Position numbers and translations under genes: made by a program. From assembly GCA_944386545.1 (NCBI GenBank), contig CALXBK010000021.1, forward strand, positions 1 through 32,760: DNA of 32,760 bases. The letters are read 5' to 3'. This stretch comes from an uncultured Ruminiclostridium sp. (lineage in GTDB: Bacteria > Bacillota > Clostridia > Oscillospirales > Ruminococcaceae). Position 1 is the first letter of the stretch. Every line of letters starts with the position of its first letter. The notes below the pieces were generated by a model, which searched no databases, was not told the origin of the DNA, and worked only from the letters and a program-made list of their open reading frames with translations. Positions 24,326 to 31,064 of this stretch are shown one piece after another.

Positions 24326-24817
24326 ATGAAGCTGTTTATTTTCTGTCTGCTGACTCTTTGCGGAAGTGCTGTCGGAGGAATGTTTTCGCTGAAGCTGTCG
24401 CTCAGATGCGAAAATCTTGAAAAATTTCTTAATATGCTTGAATATATCCGCGCCGAAATCAGGTATACGCATACCGCACTTCCGACAATATTCGGACGAA
24501 TTAAGAATGAGCTTGATTTTTTCGTTTCGGACAGGCTTGTTGCAGTATCCGAAAATGCAGAGAGCTTTATTGAGGAATGGAAAAGCTGTCTTGAAAAAGT
24601 AAGCTCTCTTACACAGCAGGACGTAAAGGCTTTGATGTTCCTCGGCTCGTCGCTTGGAAAGAGCGATATACAAGGTCAGATGTCTGTTATTGATCTTACA
24701 AGGGACAGGCTCACAACCTCTCTTGAAAATGCAAGGGAGGAAAAAAACCGAAAGGGCAGACTTTATATTACGCTCGGCATTATGCTTGGCGCAGGTGTGG
24801 GAATTTTAATGCTGTAG
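24326..24817 (+). CDS. spoIIIAB: SpoIIIAB
   Basis: Component of the SpoIIIA channel. A membrane helix at each end (about 3-22 and 145-162, ending GIMLGAGVGILML) brackets a helical middle with LEKFLNMLEYIRAEIRYTHTALP and the sequence VKALMFLGSSLGKSDIQGQ. This resembles the GspF-like helical fold of the family. 163 aa, typical (B. subtilis about 171). GGGAG precedes the ATG, 11 bases after spoIIIAA. Confidence 0.93.
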   Translation: MKLFIFCLLTLCGSAVGGMFSLKLSLRCENLEKFLNMLEYIRAEIRYTHTALPTIFGRIKNELDFFVSDRLVAVSENAESFIEEWKSCLEKVSSLTQQDVKALMFLGSSLGKSDIQGQMSVIDLTRDRLTTSLENAREEKNRKGRLYITLGIMLGAGVGILML

Positions 24818-24832
24818 CTGTCGGAGAACCTT

Positions 24833-25027
24833 ATGAATGTTGATTTTATTTTCAAAATTGCCGCCATCGGTATTGTCGTAGCGGTATTAAATCAGCTTCT
24901 CCAGCGGTCGGGCAGGGAGGAGCAGGCAATGATGACTACCATTGCAGGGCTTATCGTGGTGCTTATGATGATAGTGACGGAGGTAAGCAACCTTTTTAAT
25001 ACAATAAAGGACATTTTCAATCTTTAG
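24833..25027 (+). CDS. spoIIIAC: SpoIIIAC
   Basis: A 64-residue integral membrane protein with two helices (about 5-22 and 33-55), carrying the family pattern VLNQLLQRSGREEQAMMTTI between and into them in outline. CGGAG lies upstream of the ATG. 15 bases after spoIIIAB. Small size is normal for this subunit. Its fold is shared with the start of SpoIIIAD. Confidence 0.93.
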   Translation: MNVDFIFKIAAIGIVVAVLNQLLQRSGREEQAMMTTIAGLIVVLMMIVTEVSNLFNTIKDIFNL

Positions 25028-25048
25028 GATATTCAAAGCAGGTTTTTT

Positions 25049-25435
25049 ATGAATATTTTGAGCTTTGTGGGAATCGGAATAATCGGGGCCGTGCTGTCGG
25101 TCGTAATAAAGCAGTACAAGCCGGAATTTGCAATTTACATCACACTCGGTGCGGGTATGCTTATTTTAGGCTCGGCGGTTTCGCTTCTATCTCCTGCCGT
25201 ATCACAGATAATCGAATATATGAGCTTCATTGAAAACGGCTCTGCTTACAGTGAAATTCTGCTGAAATCTCTTGCAGTGTGCTACATTACCCAAATTGCA
25301 AGCGATTGCTGCAATGATGCGGGAGAAGGCGCAATTGCCTCTAAAATAGAGCTTGCGGGAAAATGCACACTCGTAATTCTCGCTTTGCCGCTTTTCACAA
25401 GTATAACCGATATGATAAAAAATCTGATGAGTTGA
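25049..25435 (+). CDS. spoIIIAD: SpoIIIAD
   Basis: Membrane subunit of 128 residues. Helices at about 3-19, 28-52 and 105-125. Recognisable family segments are GAVLSVVIKQYKPEFAIYI, the middle LLKSLAVCYITQIASDCCND and AGEGAIASKIELAGK. Start ATG at 25049 after an AGCAGG site. Lies 21 bases after spoIIIAC in the conserved order. Confidence 0.93.
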   Translation: MNILSFVGIGIIGAVLSVVIKQYKPEFAIYITLGAGMLILGSAVSLLSPAVSQIIEYMSFIENGSAYSEILLKSLAVCYITQIASDCCNDAGEGAIASKIELAGKCTLVILALPLFTSITDMIKNLMS

Positions 25436-25448
25436 AAAACGAGGAAAT

Positions 25449-26564
25449 ATGAAACGGCTGTTAAAATACATATCATTTATTATAGCGGGAATAGTGCTTT
25501 CTTTTTCTGCTTCTGTCAGCGCTTATGCCGAAGAACCGTATTTGAGCCTTGACCAATATGCTTTTTCCTTGCCGGATGAAATTCAAAATGAGCTTAACAG
25601 CAACGGAATAACTCCCGAAAGTATAAATTCGGAAAGCATATCTCTTACAGGTGTAATATCATATCTTGTCGGCAAGCTGTATGAATATTCAGCCGCACCG
25701 ATAAGACTTCTTATTTCGGTTATCGGTGTTATTATTGCGTACAGTCTGCTGAACACACTTTCCGACAGTTCAAAAAATCTCGGAAAAATTTTCGGAATAG
25801 TTTCCGCACTCTCATGCAGTGCAATGATTATTACTTCAGCGAGCGAAGTTCTTGCTCTTGCTTCAACGACAATAGAATCGGGAAGTGTGTTTCTTGCGAG
25901 CTTTATTCCTGCCTTTGCGGGAGTTATGGCGTCAAGCGGCAAACCGACAGCCGCCGCCGCACTTAATATCGCAGTTATGGGCGGTGCACAGTTTTTTGTG
26001 CAGCTTGCTTCAAAAATATTACTCCCGTCAACGATGGGTATGCTTGCGGTTTCACTCACCGGGTGTCTTAATCCCGAAATAAAGCCGGATTCGCTTGTAT
26101 GCGCGGCAAAGAAAATAATAATCTGGGTATTGGGGCTGATTATGACGGTTTTTGTGGCTTTGTTAGCCGTTCAGAGCTTTGTAACGGTGCCTGCTGACGG
26201 CATAGCCATAAAAACCGTAAAGTTTACCGTGTCAAACACCGTTCCTTTTGTCGGAGGGGCAATTTCCGACGCGCTTTCTGTTATGCAGGGGGGATTGTCG
26301 CTTATAAAAAGCAATTTCGGAGTTTTTGGAATAATTGCAGGCGCCGCTTTAACACTGCCGTCCATAATTTCGGCTTTTTGTTACAAGCTTGCGTTTTCCG
26401 TTGCCGCCGCAGTTGCCGATATGTTTAATGTACAGTCTGTTTCGTCGCTTTTGAAATGCGCCGAGTCGGTAGCTTCGATACTGCTTGCAGCGACCGCTTG
26501 CTTTCTGCTTATGGCGGTAATCGCTGTATCGCTTATGATTTTTGTTGCGGGAGGTTCGGTATGA
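25449..26564 (+). CDS. spoIIIAE: SpoIIIAE
   Basis: Polytopic membrane subunit, the likely permease-like core of the SpoIIIA complex. A signal-like N-terminus (KYISFIIAGIVLSFSASVSA, cleavage plausible after SAYA) precedes about six to seven membrane helices from residue 80 on. Conserved family segments include FLASFIPAFAGVMASSGKP, GMLAVSLTGCLNPEI and TVKFTVSNTVPFVGGAISDAL in outline. 371 aa, near the usual ~400. GAGGAAAT precedes the ATG. The stop TGA overlaps the spoIIIAF start as ATGA. Confidence 0.94.
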   Translation: MKRLLKYISFIIAGIVLSFSASVSAYAEEPYLSLDQYAFSLPDEIQNELNSNGITPESINSESISLTGVISYLVGKLYEYSAAPIRLLISVIGVIIAYSLLNTLSDSSKNLGKIFGIVSALSCSAMIITSASEVLALASTTIESGSVFLASFIPAFAGVMASSGKPTAAAALNIAVMGGAQFFVQLASKILLPSTMGMLAVSLTGCLNPEIKPDSLVCAAKKIIIWVLGLIMTVFVALLAVQSFVTVPADGIAIKTVKFTVSNTVPFVGGAISDALSVMQGGLSLIKSNFGVFGIIAGAALTLPSIISAFCYKLAFSVAAAVADMFNVQSVSSLLKCAESVASILLAATACFLLMAVIAVSLMIFVAGGSV

Positions 26565-27040
26565 GTGAAATTAATAATGCCGTTATGGCTATATGTATGA
26601 TTGCGGCGGCAGCAGGACTTTTTTCAATGCTTGTTCCGAGCGGCAAGTTTAAAAGCCAGCTTTCATTTATAATTTCCTGCATAATCGCTGTTTGCTTTGT
26701 AGGTGTTATTACAAACGCAGTGCCTTCATTAGATTATACTTTTTCGTCAAGGGATTATCCGATTGTAGATTTTGATGAAAGTCTTACGGAAAGTGCCGGA
26801 CGAGTATCTGCCAACGCAGTACGGGATAAGGTAAAACAGTTTTTGTCAAAAAAGGGCTACTTTGCCGATGAAATATACGTTATCACACATATCGACGAGG
26901 ATAGGTGCATATCTATTATTGAAATAGAGCTTGTATTCGATAAATCGGTTTCTGATACCGATATTGCGAATGCGGTAAATTTATTACAGTCGGAGGTGGG
27001 GAACAGTATAACGGTAAAATACTCAGTAAGCCGTGTTTAA
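26561..27040 (+). CDS. spoIIIAF: SpoIIIAF
   Basis: 159-residue membrane subunit: two N-terminal helices (about 5-24 and 32-50, with GLFSMLVPSGKFKSQLSFI between) and a soluble C-terminal domain with a ring-building-like pattern (ANAVRDKVKQFLSKKGYF, ISIIEIELVFD, ITVKYSV). GGGAGG lies 6 bases before the ATG; the longer reading that overlaps spoIIIAE extensively is rejected. Translational coupling with spoIIIAE through ATGA. Somewhat shorter than the ~206 aa of B. subtilis. Confidence 0.92.
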   Translation: MSEINNAVMAICMIAAAAGLFSMLVPSGKFKSQLSFIISCIIAVCFVGVITNAVPSLDYTFSSRDYPIVDFDESLTESAGRVSANAVRDKVKQFLSKKGYFADEIYVITHIDEDRCISIIEIELVFDKSVSDTDIANAVNLLQSEVGNSITVKYSVSRV

Positions 27041-27053
27041 TTCGGAGGATAAA

Positions 27054-27401
27054 ATGAAGGAACTGCTGAAATCGGATAAGCTTATAAAAATCGCATTTAT
27101 ATCAGGGCTTGCGGCAATCGTGCTTATTTTCCTGTCAAGCTTTAATACGACAGATCAAAAGGGCGTCGGAAATTACGGTGAAACCGAGCTTGAAAGCAGA
27201 ATTTCACAAATGCTTTTGGCTATGGAGGGAGTAACAAGTGAGCCAACCGTTACAATCAAGCTCGACAAGGACGGACTTACCGTACTCGGCGTAACTGTTG
27301 TATGCGATGATTGTAAAAGCGCTCCGGTAAAGGAAAAGGTTATTACTGCGGTGTCAAAGGCACTTGATGTATCCGCGGCAAGAATTTGTGTTACTACATA
27401 A
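27054..27401 (+). CDS. spoIIIAG: SpoIIIAG, unusually short form
   Basis: Ring-forming subunit of the SpoIIIA channel. One membrane helix (about 11-29) and the motif NYGETELESRISQML lead into a ring-building domain, MEGVTSEPTVTIKLDKDGLT-VLGVTVVCDD in outline, ending KEKVITAVSKALDVSAARICVTT. At 115 aa it is half the B. subtilis size (229 aa). The insertion that makes the beta-triangle between the first two strands of the ring-building domain is absent. GGAGG lies 5 bases before the ATG; the GTG at 27033 has no site. The reading frame and neighbours are intact, so this looks like a natural short form. Confidence 0.92.
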   Translation: MKELLKSDKLIKIAFISGLAAIVLIFLSSFNTTDQKGVGNYGETELESRISQMLLAMEGVTSEPTVTIKLDKDGLTVLGVTVVCDDCKSAPVKEKVITAVSKALDVSAARICVTT

Positions 27402-27414
27402 GCGAGGTATTACT

Positions 27415-28014
27415 ATGAAAAGACCGAGAATTAATCTCATAATCGGAAAAAAACATCTTATGGCGGCAGGACTTGCACTTGTACTTGCGGTCGGACTATA
27501 CGCAAACTTTGCTATAAGCAACAGCGTGCAATCTAAAGAAACGGCAGGAAATTACGGGGATACCACCTTTGTATCGGGTAATGCCGATGAGGTAAAAACC
27601 GATGAAGCAGGCGATATAATTACATCGACAAGTACGGATAATGATATAAAAGCAGGAGCGTCCGACGAATATTTTGCACAAGCGAGAATTGACAGAAAAA
27701 ACAGCCGTGAGGAAGCAAAGCAGATGCTTGAAAGCATATATAACGGCGGAGATATGACAAAGGATGAGCTTGCCGTTGTAGCTCAGGACGCAGTAGCCAT
27801 GACCGATATGATGGAAGCGGAAACAAAAATCGAAACAACGCTTAAAGCGCAGGGCTTTGAGGATGTTCTTTGCTACTTAAGCGAAAACAGCGCTAACATC
27901 ATTGTTAAGACAAACGGACTTGACTCAGCGCAGGCGGCACAGATAAAAAGCGCGTTGCTTTCAGAGGTTGATATAGCCGGTGAAAACATAACCATTGTAG
28001 AGGTGAACGGCTGA
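27415..28014 (+). CDS. spoIIIAH: SpoIIIAH
   Basis: Mother-cell channel subunit whose external domain pairs with forespore SpoIIQ across the intermembrane space. A basic N-terminus KRPRINLIIGKKHLM and a membrane helix (about 14-31) precede a low-complexity spacer (about 33-78). The ring-building domain includes DEYFAQARIDRKNSREEAKQML and the end LSEVDIAGENITIVEVNG. 199 aa, close to the usual ~218. GAGGT precedes the ATG at 27415. Last gene of the operon, followed by a terminator. Confidence 0.95.
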   Translation: MKRPRINLIIGKKHLMAAGLALVLAVGLYANFAISNSVQSKETAGNYGDTTFVSGNADEVKTDEAGDIITSTSTDNDIKAGASDEYFAQARIDRKNSREEAKQMLESIYNGGDMTKDELAVVAQDAVAMTDMMEAETKIETTLKAQGFEDVLCYLSENSANIIVKTNGLDSAQAAQIKSALLSEVDIAGENITIVEVNG

Positions 28015-28044
28015 GTATAATCGAAAAAAATATATAGGGGTAAA

Positions 28045-28078
28045 AAATAGCATTGGCAGGAAGCTGTCAATGCTATTT
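28045..28078. terminator. Bidirectional terminator between spoIIIAH and the SPFH gene
   Basis: A 15-bp stem with one G-U pair (AAATAGCATTGGCAG with CTGTCAATGCTATTT) closes a 4-nt loop. The minus strand continues into TTTTTTA, the plus strand into GTGTTTTG, so it can end both convergent transcripts. Confidence 0.9.
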
Positions 28079-28096
28079 GTGTTTTGTTGAGTTTAA

Positions 28097-29518
28097 TTAT
28101 ACGAGGTCGCTCTCGTTGAAGGGATCTCCACATTCGGGACAGAACTTAGGGGGGTTCTCAGGATCTGCGGGCGTCCAGCCGCACTTATCGCACTTATACT
28201 TCTTAGGTGCTGCGGGCTTTGCCTTGCCGCAATTCTGGCAGAACTTGCCCTTGTTGGTAGTGCCGCATTCGCAGGTCCAGTCAGCCGCTACGGGAGCAGG
28301 AGCAGGTGTGCCTTCCTTGCTTGCGCCGCAGTTCTGGCAGAATTTTCCCGTGTTGGAAGCGCCGCAGGAGCAAACCCATGCTTCGGGCTTCTTTGCACCG
28401 CAGGAAGAGCAGAACGCGCCGGTATTTGTCGCACCGCAAGCACACTTCCATCCGCCCGCAGAGCCTGCCGCGCCGCCTGTTCCACCGCCGGGCTGAGGAT
28501 AGGTCGTCGTCTGCTGGGGAGGAGGTGCCATTCCGCCTAAAACGCCGTTACCTGCGTTCATAGCCATGTTCATGCCCATGAAGCCCATCATTGCGCCGTT
28601 CTCGTTAGAGCCTGCCGCTTCAATACCTCTTGCAACAGCACCTGTCATTACAGCTCTCTGTACATCGCCGCCGAGCATGGTATCAGCCTTAAGACGATCC
28701 TTAAGAAGCTCTTTGGTTTCATCGGAAATGGTGATAGGTCCGAGACCGATGTAGGTAAGGGTAAAGCCTCTTGCCGCCCAGTTTGTAGCAGTTTCAGCCT
28801 TAGTCTTTTCGGTAAGGTTATTGAGCTGGCTTGTAATCTGGTTGTAGCTGTAGCCTTCTCCTGCGAGCATATTAAGAGCAACCATGAGAGACTGCATAAA
28901 TTCGTTCTTATACTGCTCATTCTTGAATATGTCGCTGACATAAATCTGAGGAGCATTTACACCCTTGTTTACGACCTCGTTGTAGAACTTAACTGCGTAC
29001 TCTGCGTCGGGAATTTGAATTTCAAAGGTTCCGTAGAAACGCAAATCGACGGTTGTATTGTAACGGGGATCGGGGTAGGGAACGGATGTTCCTGTACCGA
29101 ACTTGATACCGGGGAGCTTCTGAAGGTTAATGTAGATAACTCTCTGTTCGGTAGAAGGAGTGCCGCCGTAGGTAAATCTTGAAATAAGCTCCTTGGCAGA
29201 ATCCTTTATCTGTCCTGCAAAAATTGAAGGTGCAGAGGAATTGTCGAGAATATAGCGACCGGGCTCAGTAACGACATTGGTAATTTTGCCGTTGTCGATT
29301 GTCAGCATACAGGTATTTTCCTCTACCATGATAGCCGAGCCGTTGCTTATGTAGTTGTCGGTGCCCTTTGTGTTACTGCTGCGGTTTGAGCCGTTGTGCA
29401 TCTTTTCGCCGTTTACAACTACAACATCATTGCCGATAGCAGGGCAATGAATGGCTTCTTTCCAGGTATCACCCAAAGTACCTGAAAGAGCGCCTATTGC
29501 TGCTTTAATTAATCCCAT
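28097..29518 (-). CDS. SPFH-domain protein with four C-terminal zinc ribbons
   Basis: 473 residues. The N-terminal ~330 form an SPFH/band-7-like domain of the YdjI/virion-core-like type (GNDVVVVNGEKMHNGSN, GSAIMVEENTCMLTIDNGKI, and the coiled segment QLNNLTEKTKAETATNWAARG). A Met/Gly/Pro-rich linker to about 356 leads to four zinc ribbons. Three are near-identical C-x-C-G-x8-C-x2-C-G units (about 357-374, 381-398, 414-431). The fourth is rubredoxin-like, YKCDKCGW...FCPECG (about 441-464). No signal peptide. It lies 67 bases after the membrane/zinc-ribbon gene and shares its promoter. Such pairs occur in Firmicutes; the role is unknown, perhaps membrane stress or quality control. Confidence 0.88.
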   Translation of the reverse strand: MGLIKAAIGALSGTLGDTWKEAIHCPAIGNDVVVVNGEKMHNGSNRSSNTKGTDNYISNGSAIMVEENTCMLTIDNGKITNVVTEPGRYILDNSSAPSIFAGQIKDSAKELISRFTYGGTPSTEQRVIYINLQKLPGIKFGTGTSVPYPDPRYNTTVDLRFYGTFEIQIPDAEYAVKFYNEVVNKGVNAPQIYVSDIFKNEQYKNEFMQSLMVALNMLAGEGYSYNQITSQLNNLTEKTKAETATNWAARGFTLTYIGLGPITISDETKELLKDRLKADTMLGGDVQRAVMTGAVARGIEAAGSNENGAMMGFMGMNMAMNAGNGVLGGMAPPPQQTTTYPQPGGGTGGAAGSAGGWKCACGATNTGAFCSSCGAKKPEAWVCSCGASNTGKFCQNCGASKEGTPAPAPVAADWTCECGTTNKGKFCQNCGKAKPAAPKKYKCDKCGWTPADPENPPKFCPECGDPFNESDLV

Positions 29519-29585
29519 AGTTCATTTTCCTTTCGGTAAAGTTTATAGAAAGCGTTTTCGTTGCAAAGCAACCTGACGCATTTCA

Positions 29586-30365
29586 TCATTTAATCAGCTT
29601 GTAATCCTGTATCAGCCAAAGTCTGTCTGCTATTACCGTAAAGCCGCTTCCGCAGTAAGGGCATATCTTGCCTGCCGCAGAGGCGTCAACCGGCGCGCCG
29701 CAGTTGGGACAGTTGCTTGAATATACAATACTGGATGTGGTTTCGTGCAAATCCTGCTTATATGCGAGTGATACACTGTAAGCCGCCTGTGTTAAGCTTG
29801 GGGCAGGGGATTTATCCTTATTTTCGTCCGAAATCCTTGCGTAATTATACTCAACGGAAATTTCAAATCGACAATTTGCTTCTTTTTCTTTTTTCTTATA
29901 ATCGGCAATTCCTATTTTATGTACCTTGACGTGGTCGTAAATCTCGCTCTGGTTTGTGCTGTTAAGGTCGGTTATTCTGTTTTCAACCTTGTCTATGGCA
30001 GATTGAGCGAAAGTTTCAAGCGACAGCCCCGCCGTACTTTTGCTTTCGATTGCGTTAAGAATTGAGATAAGTCCGTTTTCAGCCATCTTTTCCATGCTCT
30101 TGTAGCCTATATCGGGAAAATCACGGTTGATTGCGGGCGAGTAAACAGGCGTCATGGTGGTAATGGATTTCGGCATTTTAGCTTCTTCCTTTGCCGCGTC
30201 TCCTATATACTTGAGTGTTTCGCCCGGCATCATACCGAGATATTCCTTCGTGGCTTTTCTTACCTTTTTAACAATAACCAGTACTACTATTCCGATAATT
30301 ATAATCGGAACGAGGACTGCAATAAGCGGAATAAGCGAGGTTAATACAGAACCCAAATCATTCAC
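29586..30365 (-). CDS. Membrane-anchored protein with C-terminal zinc ribbon
   Basis: 259 residues: one long N-terminal membrane helix (about 10-33), a basic segment KKVRKATKEYLG, a soluble domain (about 75-215) that weakly resembles a Tim44-like fold, and a zinc ribbon near the C-terminus (CPNCGAPVDASAAGKICPYCG, in outline C-x2-C and C-x2-C). The SPFH gene follows. The start is uncertain. The GTG at 30365 has GAAGG only 2 bases away, while an in-frame TTG at 30356 has it 11 bases away. The promoter ends about 30 bp upstream. It probably anchors or recruits the SPFH protein. Confidence 0.78.
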   Translation of the reverse strand: MNDLGSVLTSLIPLIAVLVPIIIIGIVVLVIVKKVRKATKEYLGMMPGETLKYIGDAAKEEAKMPKSITTMTPVYSPAINRDFPDIGYKSMEKMAENGLISILNAIESKSTAGLSLETFAQSAIDKVENRITDLNSTNQSEIYDHVKVHKIGIADYKKKEKEANCRFEISVEYNYARISDENKDKSPAPSLTQAAYSVSLAYKQDLHETTSSIVYSSNCPNCGAPVDASAAGKICPYCGSGFTVIADRLWLIQDYKLIK

Positions 30366-30394
30366 AGCCTTCTTTAATATTTTTCAACACTTCA

Positions 30395-30423
30395 ATTATA
30401 CATTGTTCAAAAAAATTTGTCAA
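30395..30423 (-). promoter_or_regulatory. Sigma-A promoter of the zinc-ribbon/SPFH operon
   Basis: Minus strand: -35 TTGACA (30418-30423), 17-bp spacer, -10 TATAAT (30395-30400), both perfect. The leader is only about 20-30 nt. Confidence 0.9.
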
Positions 30424-30531
30424 TAATAAAGGTCAATTTTGCTCAAAAGTGATAAAATCGTTTGTCATTTAATGTATAAATTAATTTCATAAGAGAAAGT
30501 TCAAAAAATGAAAAAAATTTTTAAAAAATAC

Positions 30532-30560
30532 TTGACTTGAGAATAAAAATATGATAGAAT
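30532..30560 (+). promoter_or_regulatory. Sigma-A promoter of the tRNA genes
   Basis: -35 TTGACT (30532-30537), 17-bp spacer, -10 TAGAAT (30555-30560). The tRNA-Ser gene begins 11 bp downstream. Confidence 0.82.
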
Positions 30561-30571
30561 ATTAAAGTCGT

Positions 30572-30663
30572 GGAAAGATGGCTGAGCTGGTCTAAGGCGC
30601 ACGATTGGAAATCGTGTAACGGCTAATACCCGTTCGAGGGTTCGAATCCCTCTCTTTCCGCCA
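30572..30663 (+). tRNA. tRNA-Ser (anticodon GGA)
   Basis: Acceptor arms GGAAAGA and TCTTTCC pair over 7 bp, followed by discriminator G and an encoded CCA. The anticodon stem CACGA/TCGTG holds the loop TTGGAAA, with anticodon GGA at 30607-30609. A long variable arm (GTAACGGCTAATACCCGTT region) marks a class II tRNA, and the T arm is GAGGG-TTCGAAT-CCCTC. Decodes UCC and UCU. Confidence 0.96.
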
Positions 30664-30676
30664 AGGAAAAGGGCGG

Positions 30677-30708
30677 CAGGCGCACAGAAAGGTGCGTCTG
30701 TTCTCTTT
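30677..30708 (+). other. Hairpin between the two tRNA genes
   Basis: A 9-bp stem with one G-U pair (CAGGCGCAC with GTGCGTCTG, loop AGAAAG) is followed by TTCTCTTT. It could be a weak terminator after tRNA-Ser or a processing signal. No separate promoter is visible before tRNA-Leu, so at least partial readthrough is likely. Confidence 0.5.
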
Positions 30709-30744
30709 AAGTGCGGGTTTTATTAATCAGCATGAAACTTATAC

Positions 30745-30828
30745 GCGGGTGTGGCGAAATTGGCAGACGCGATAGATTTAGGTTCTATTGGCACCACCGT
30801 GCAGGTTCAAGTCCTGTCACCCGTACCA
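30745..30828 (+). tRNA. tRNA-Leu (anticodon UAG)
   Basis: Acceptor GCGGGTG pairs with CACCCGT (one G-U at the end), discriminator A, encoded CCA. The anticodon stem ATAGA/TCTAT holds the loop TTTAGGT with anticodon TAG at 30779-30781. Variable arm of class II and T arm CAGG-TTCAAGT-CCTG are present. Decodes CUN codons, especially CUA. Confidence 0.95.
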
Positions 30829-30835
30829 TAACAGA

Positions 30836-30882
30836 ACACCGATTTTGATACAATGCGTATCTTGATCGGTGTCCATTTTCTT
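30836..30882 (+). terminator. Terminator after tRNA-Leu
   Basis: ACACCGAT pairs with ATCGGTGT, with an inner GATAC/GTATC stem above a short internal loop, followed by CCATTTTCTTTA. Confidence 0.78.
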
Positions 30883-30933
30883 TATCCGAAAGTCCTTGTT
30901 TAGTGGGATTTATCAACACAATTTAACGAAAGA

Positions 30934-31040
30934 AGGCTCTGCGGCGTACCGAAAACGTTCGTTGCAGAGCCTGCTACTTTTCGCACATTTTAACGAAAAG
31001 TCGTGAGGGTGTGCATTTTCAGCGGAGGGGTGTGCATTTT
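30934..31040. repeat. Hairpin cluster and 21-bp tandem repeat after the acetyltransferase gene
   Basis: From left to right there are a 9-bp stem AGGCTCTGC/GCAGAGCCT (30934-30942 with 30964-30972), an 8-bp stem ACTTTTCG/CGAAAAGT (30976-30983 with 30994-31001), and a direct repeat GGGTGTGCATTTT at 31007-31019 and 31028-31040, 21 bp apart. The first hairpin runs into TTCTTT on the minus strand and may end the acetyltransferase mRNA. The rest is unexplained. The region from 30883 to 31064 holds no gene that I can support. Confidence 0.6.
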
Positions 31041-31064
31041 ATATTTTTTGTTGAATTTTCATTC

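Noticed and set aside
24047..24673. 208-codon frame opposite spoIIIAA/spoIIIAB
   Set aside because: It spans two genuine sporulation genes on the other strand and shows no domain.
27033..27053. Upstream GTG start for spoIIIAG overlapping spoIIIAF
   Set aside because: No ribosome site precedes it, while GGAGG is correctly placed before the ATG at 27054.
28021..28044. Additional gene or promoter after spoIIIAH
   Set aside because: Only an AT-rich spacer before the bidirectional terminator; no promoter elements at proper spacing.
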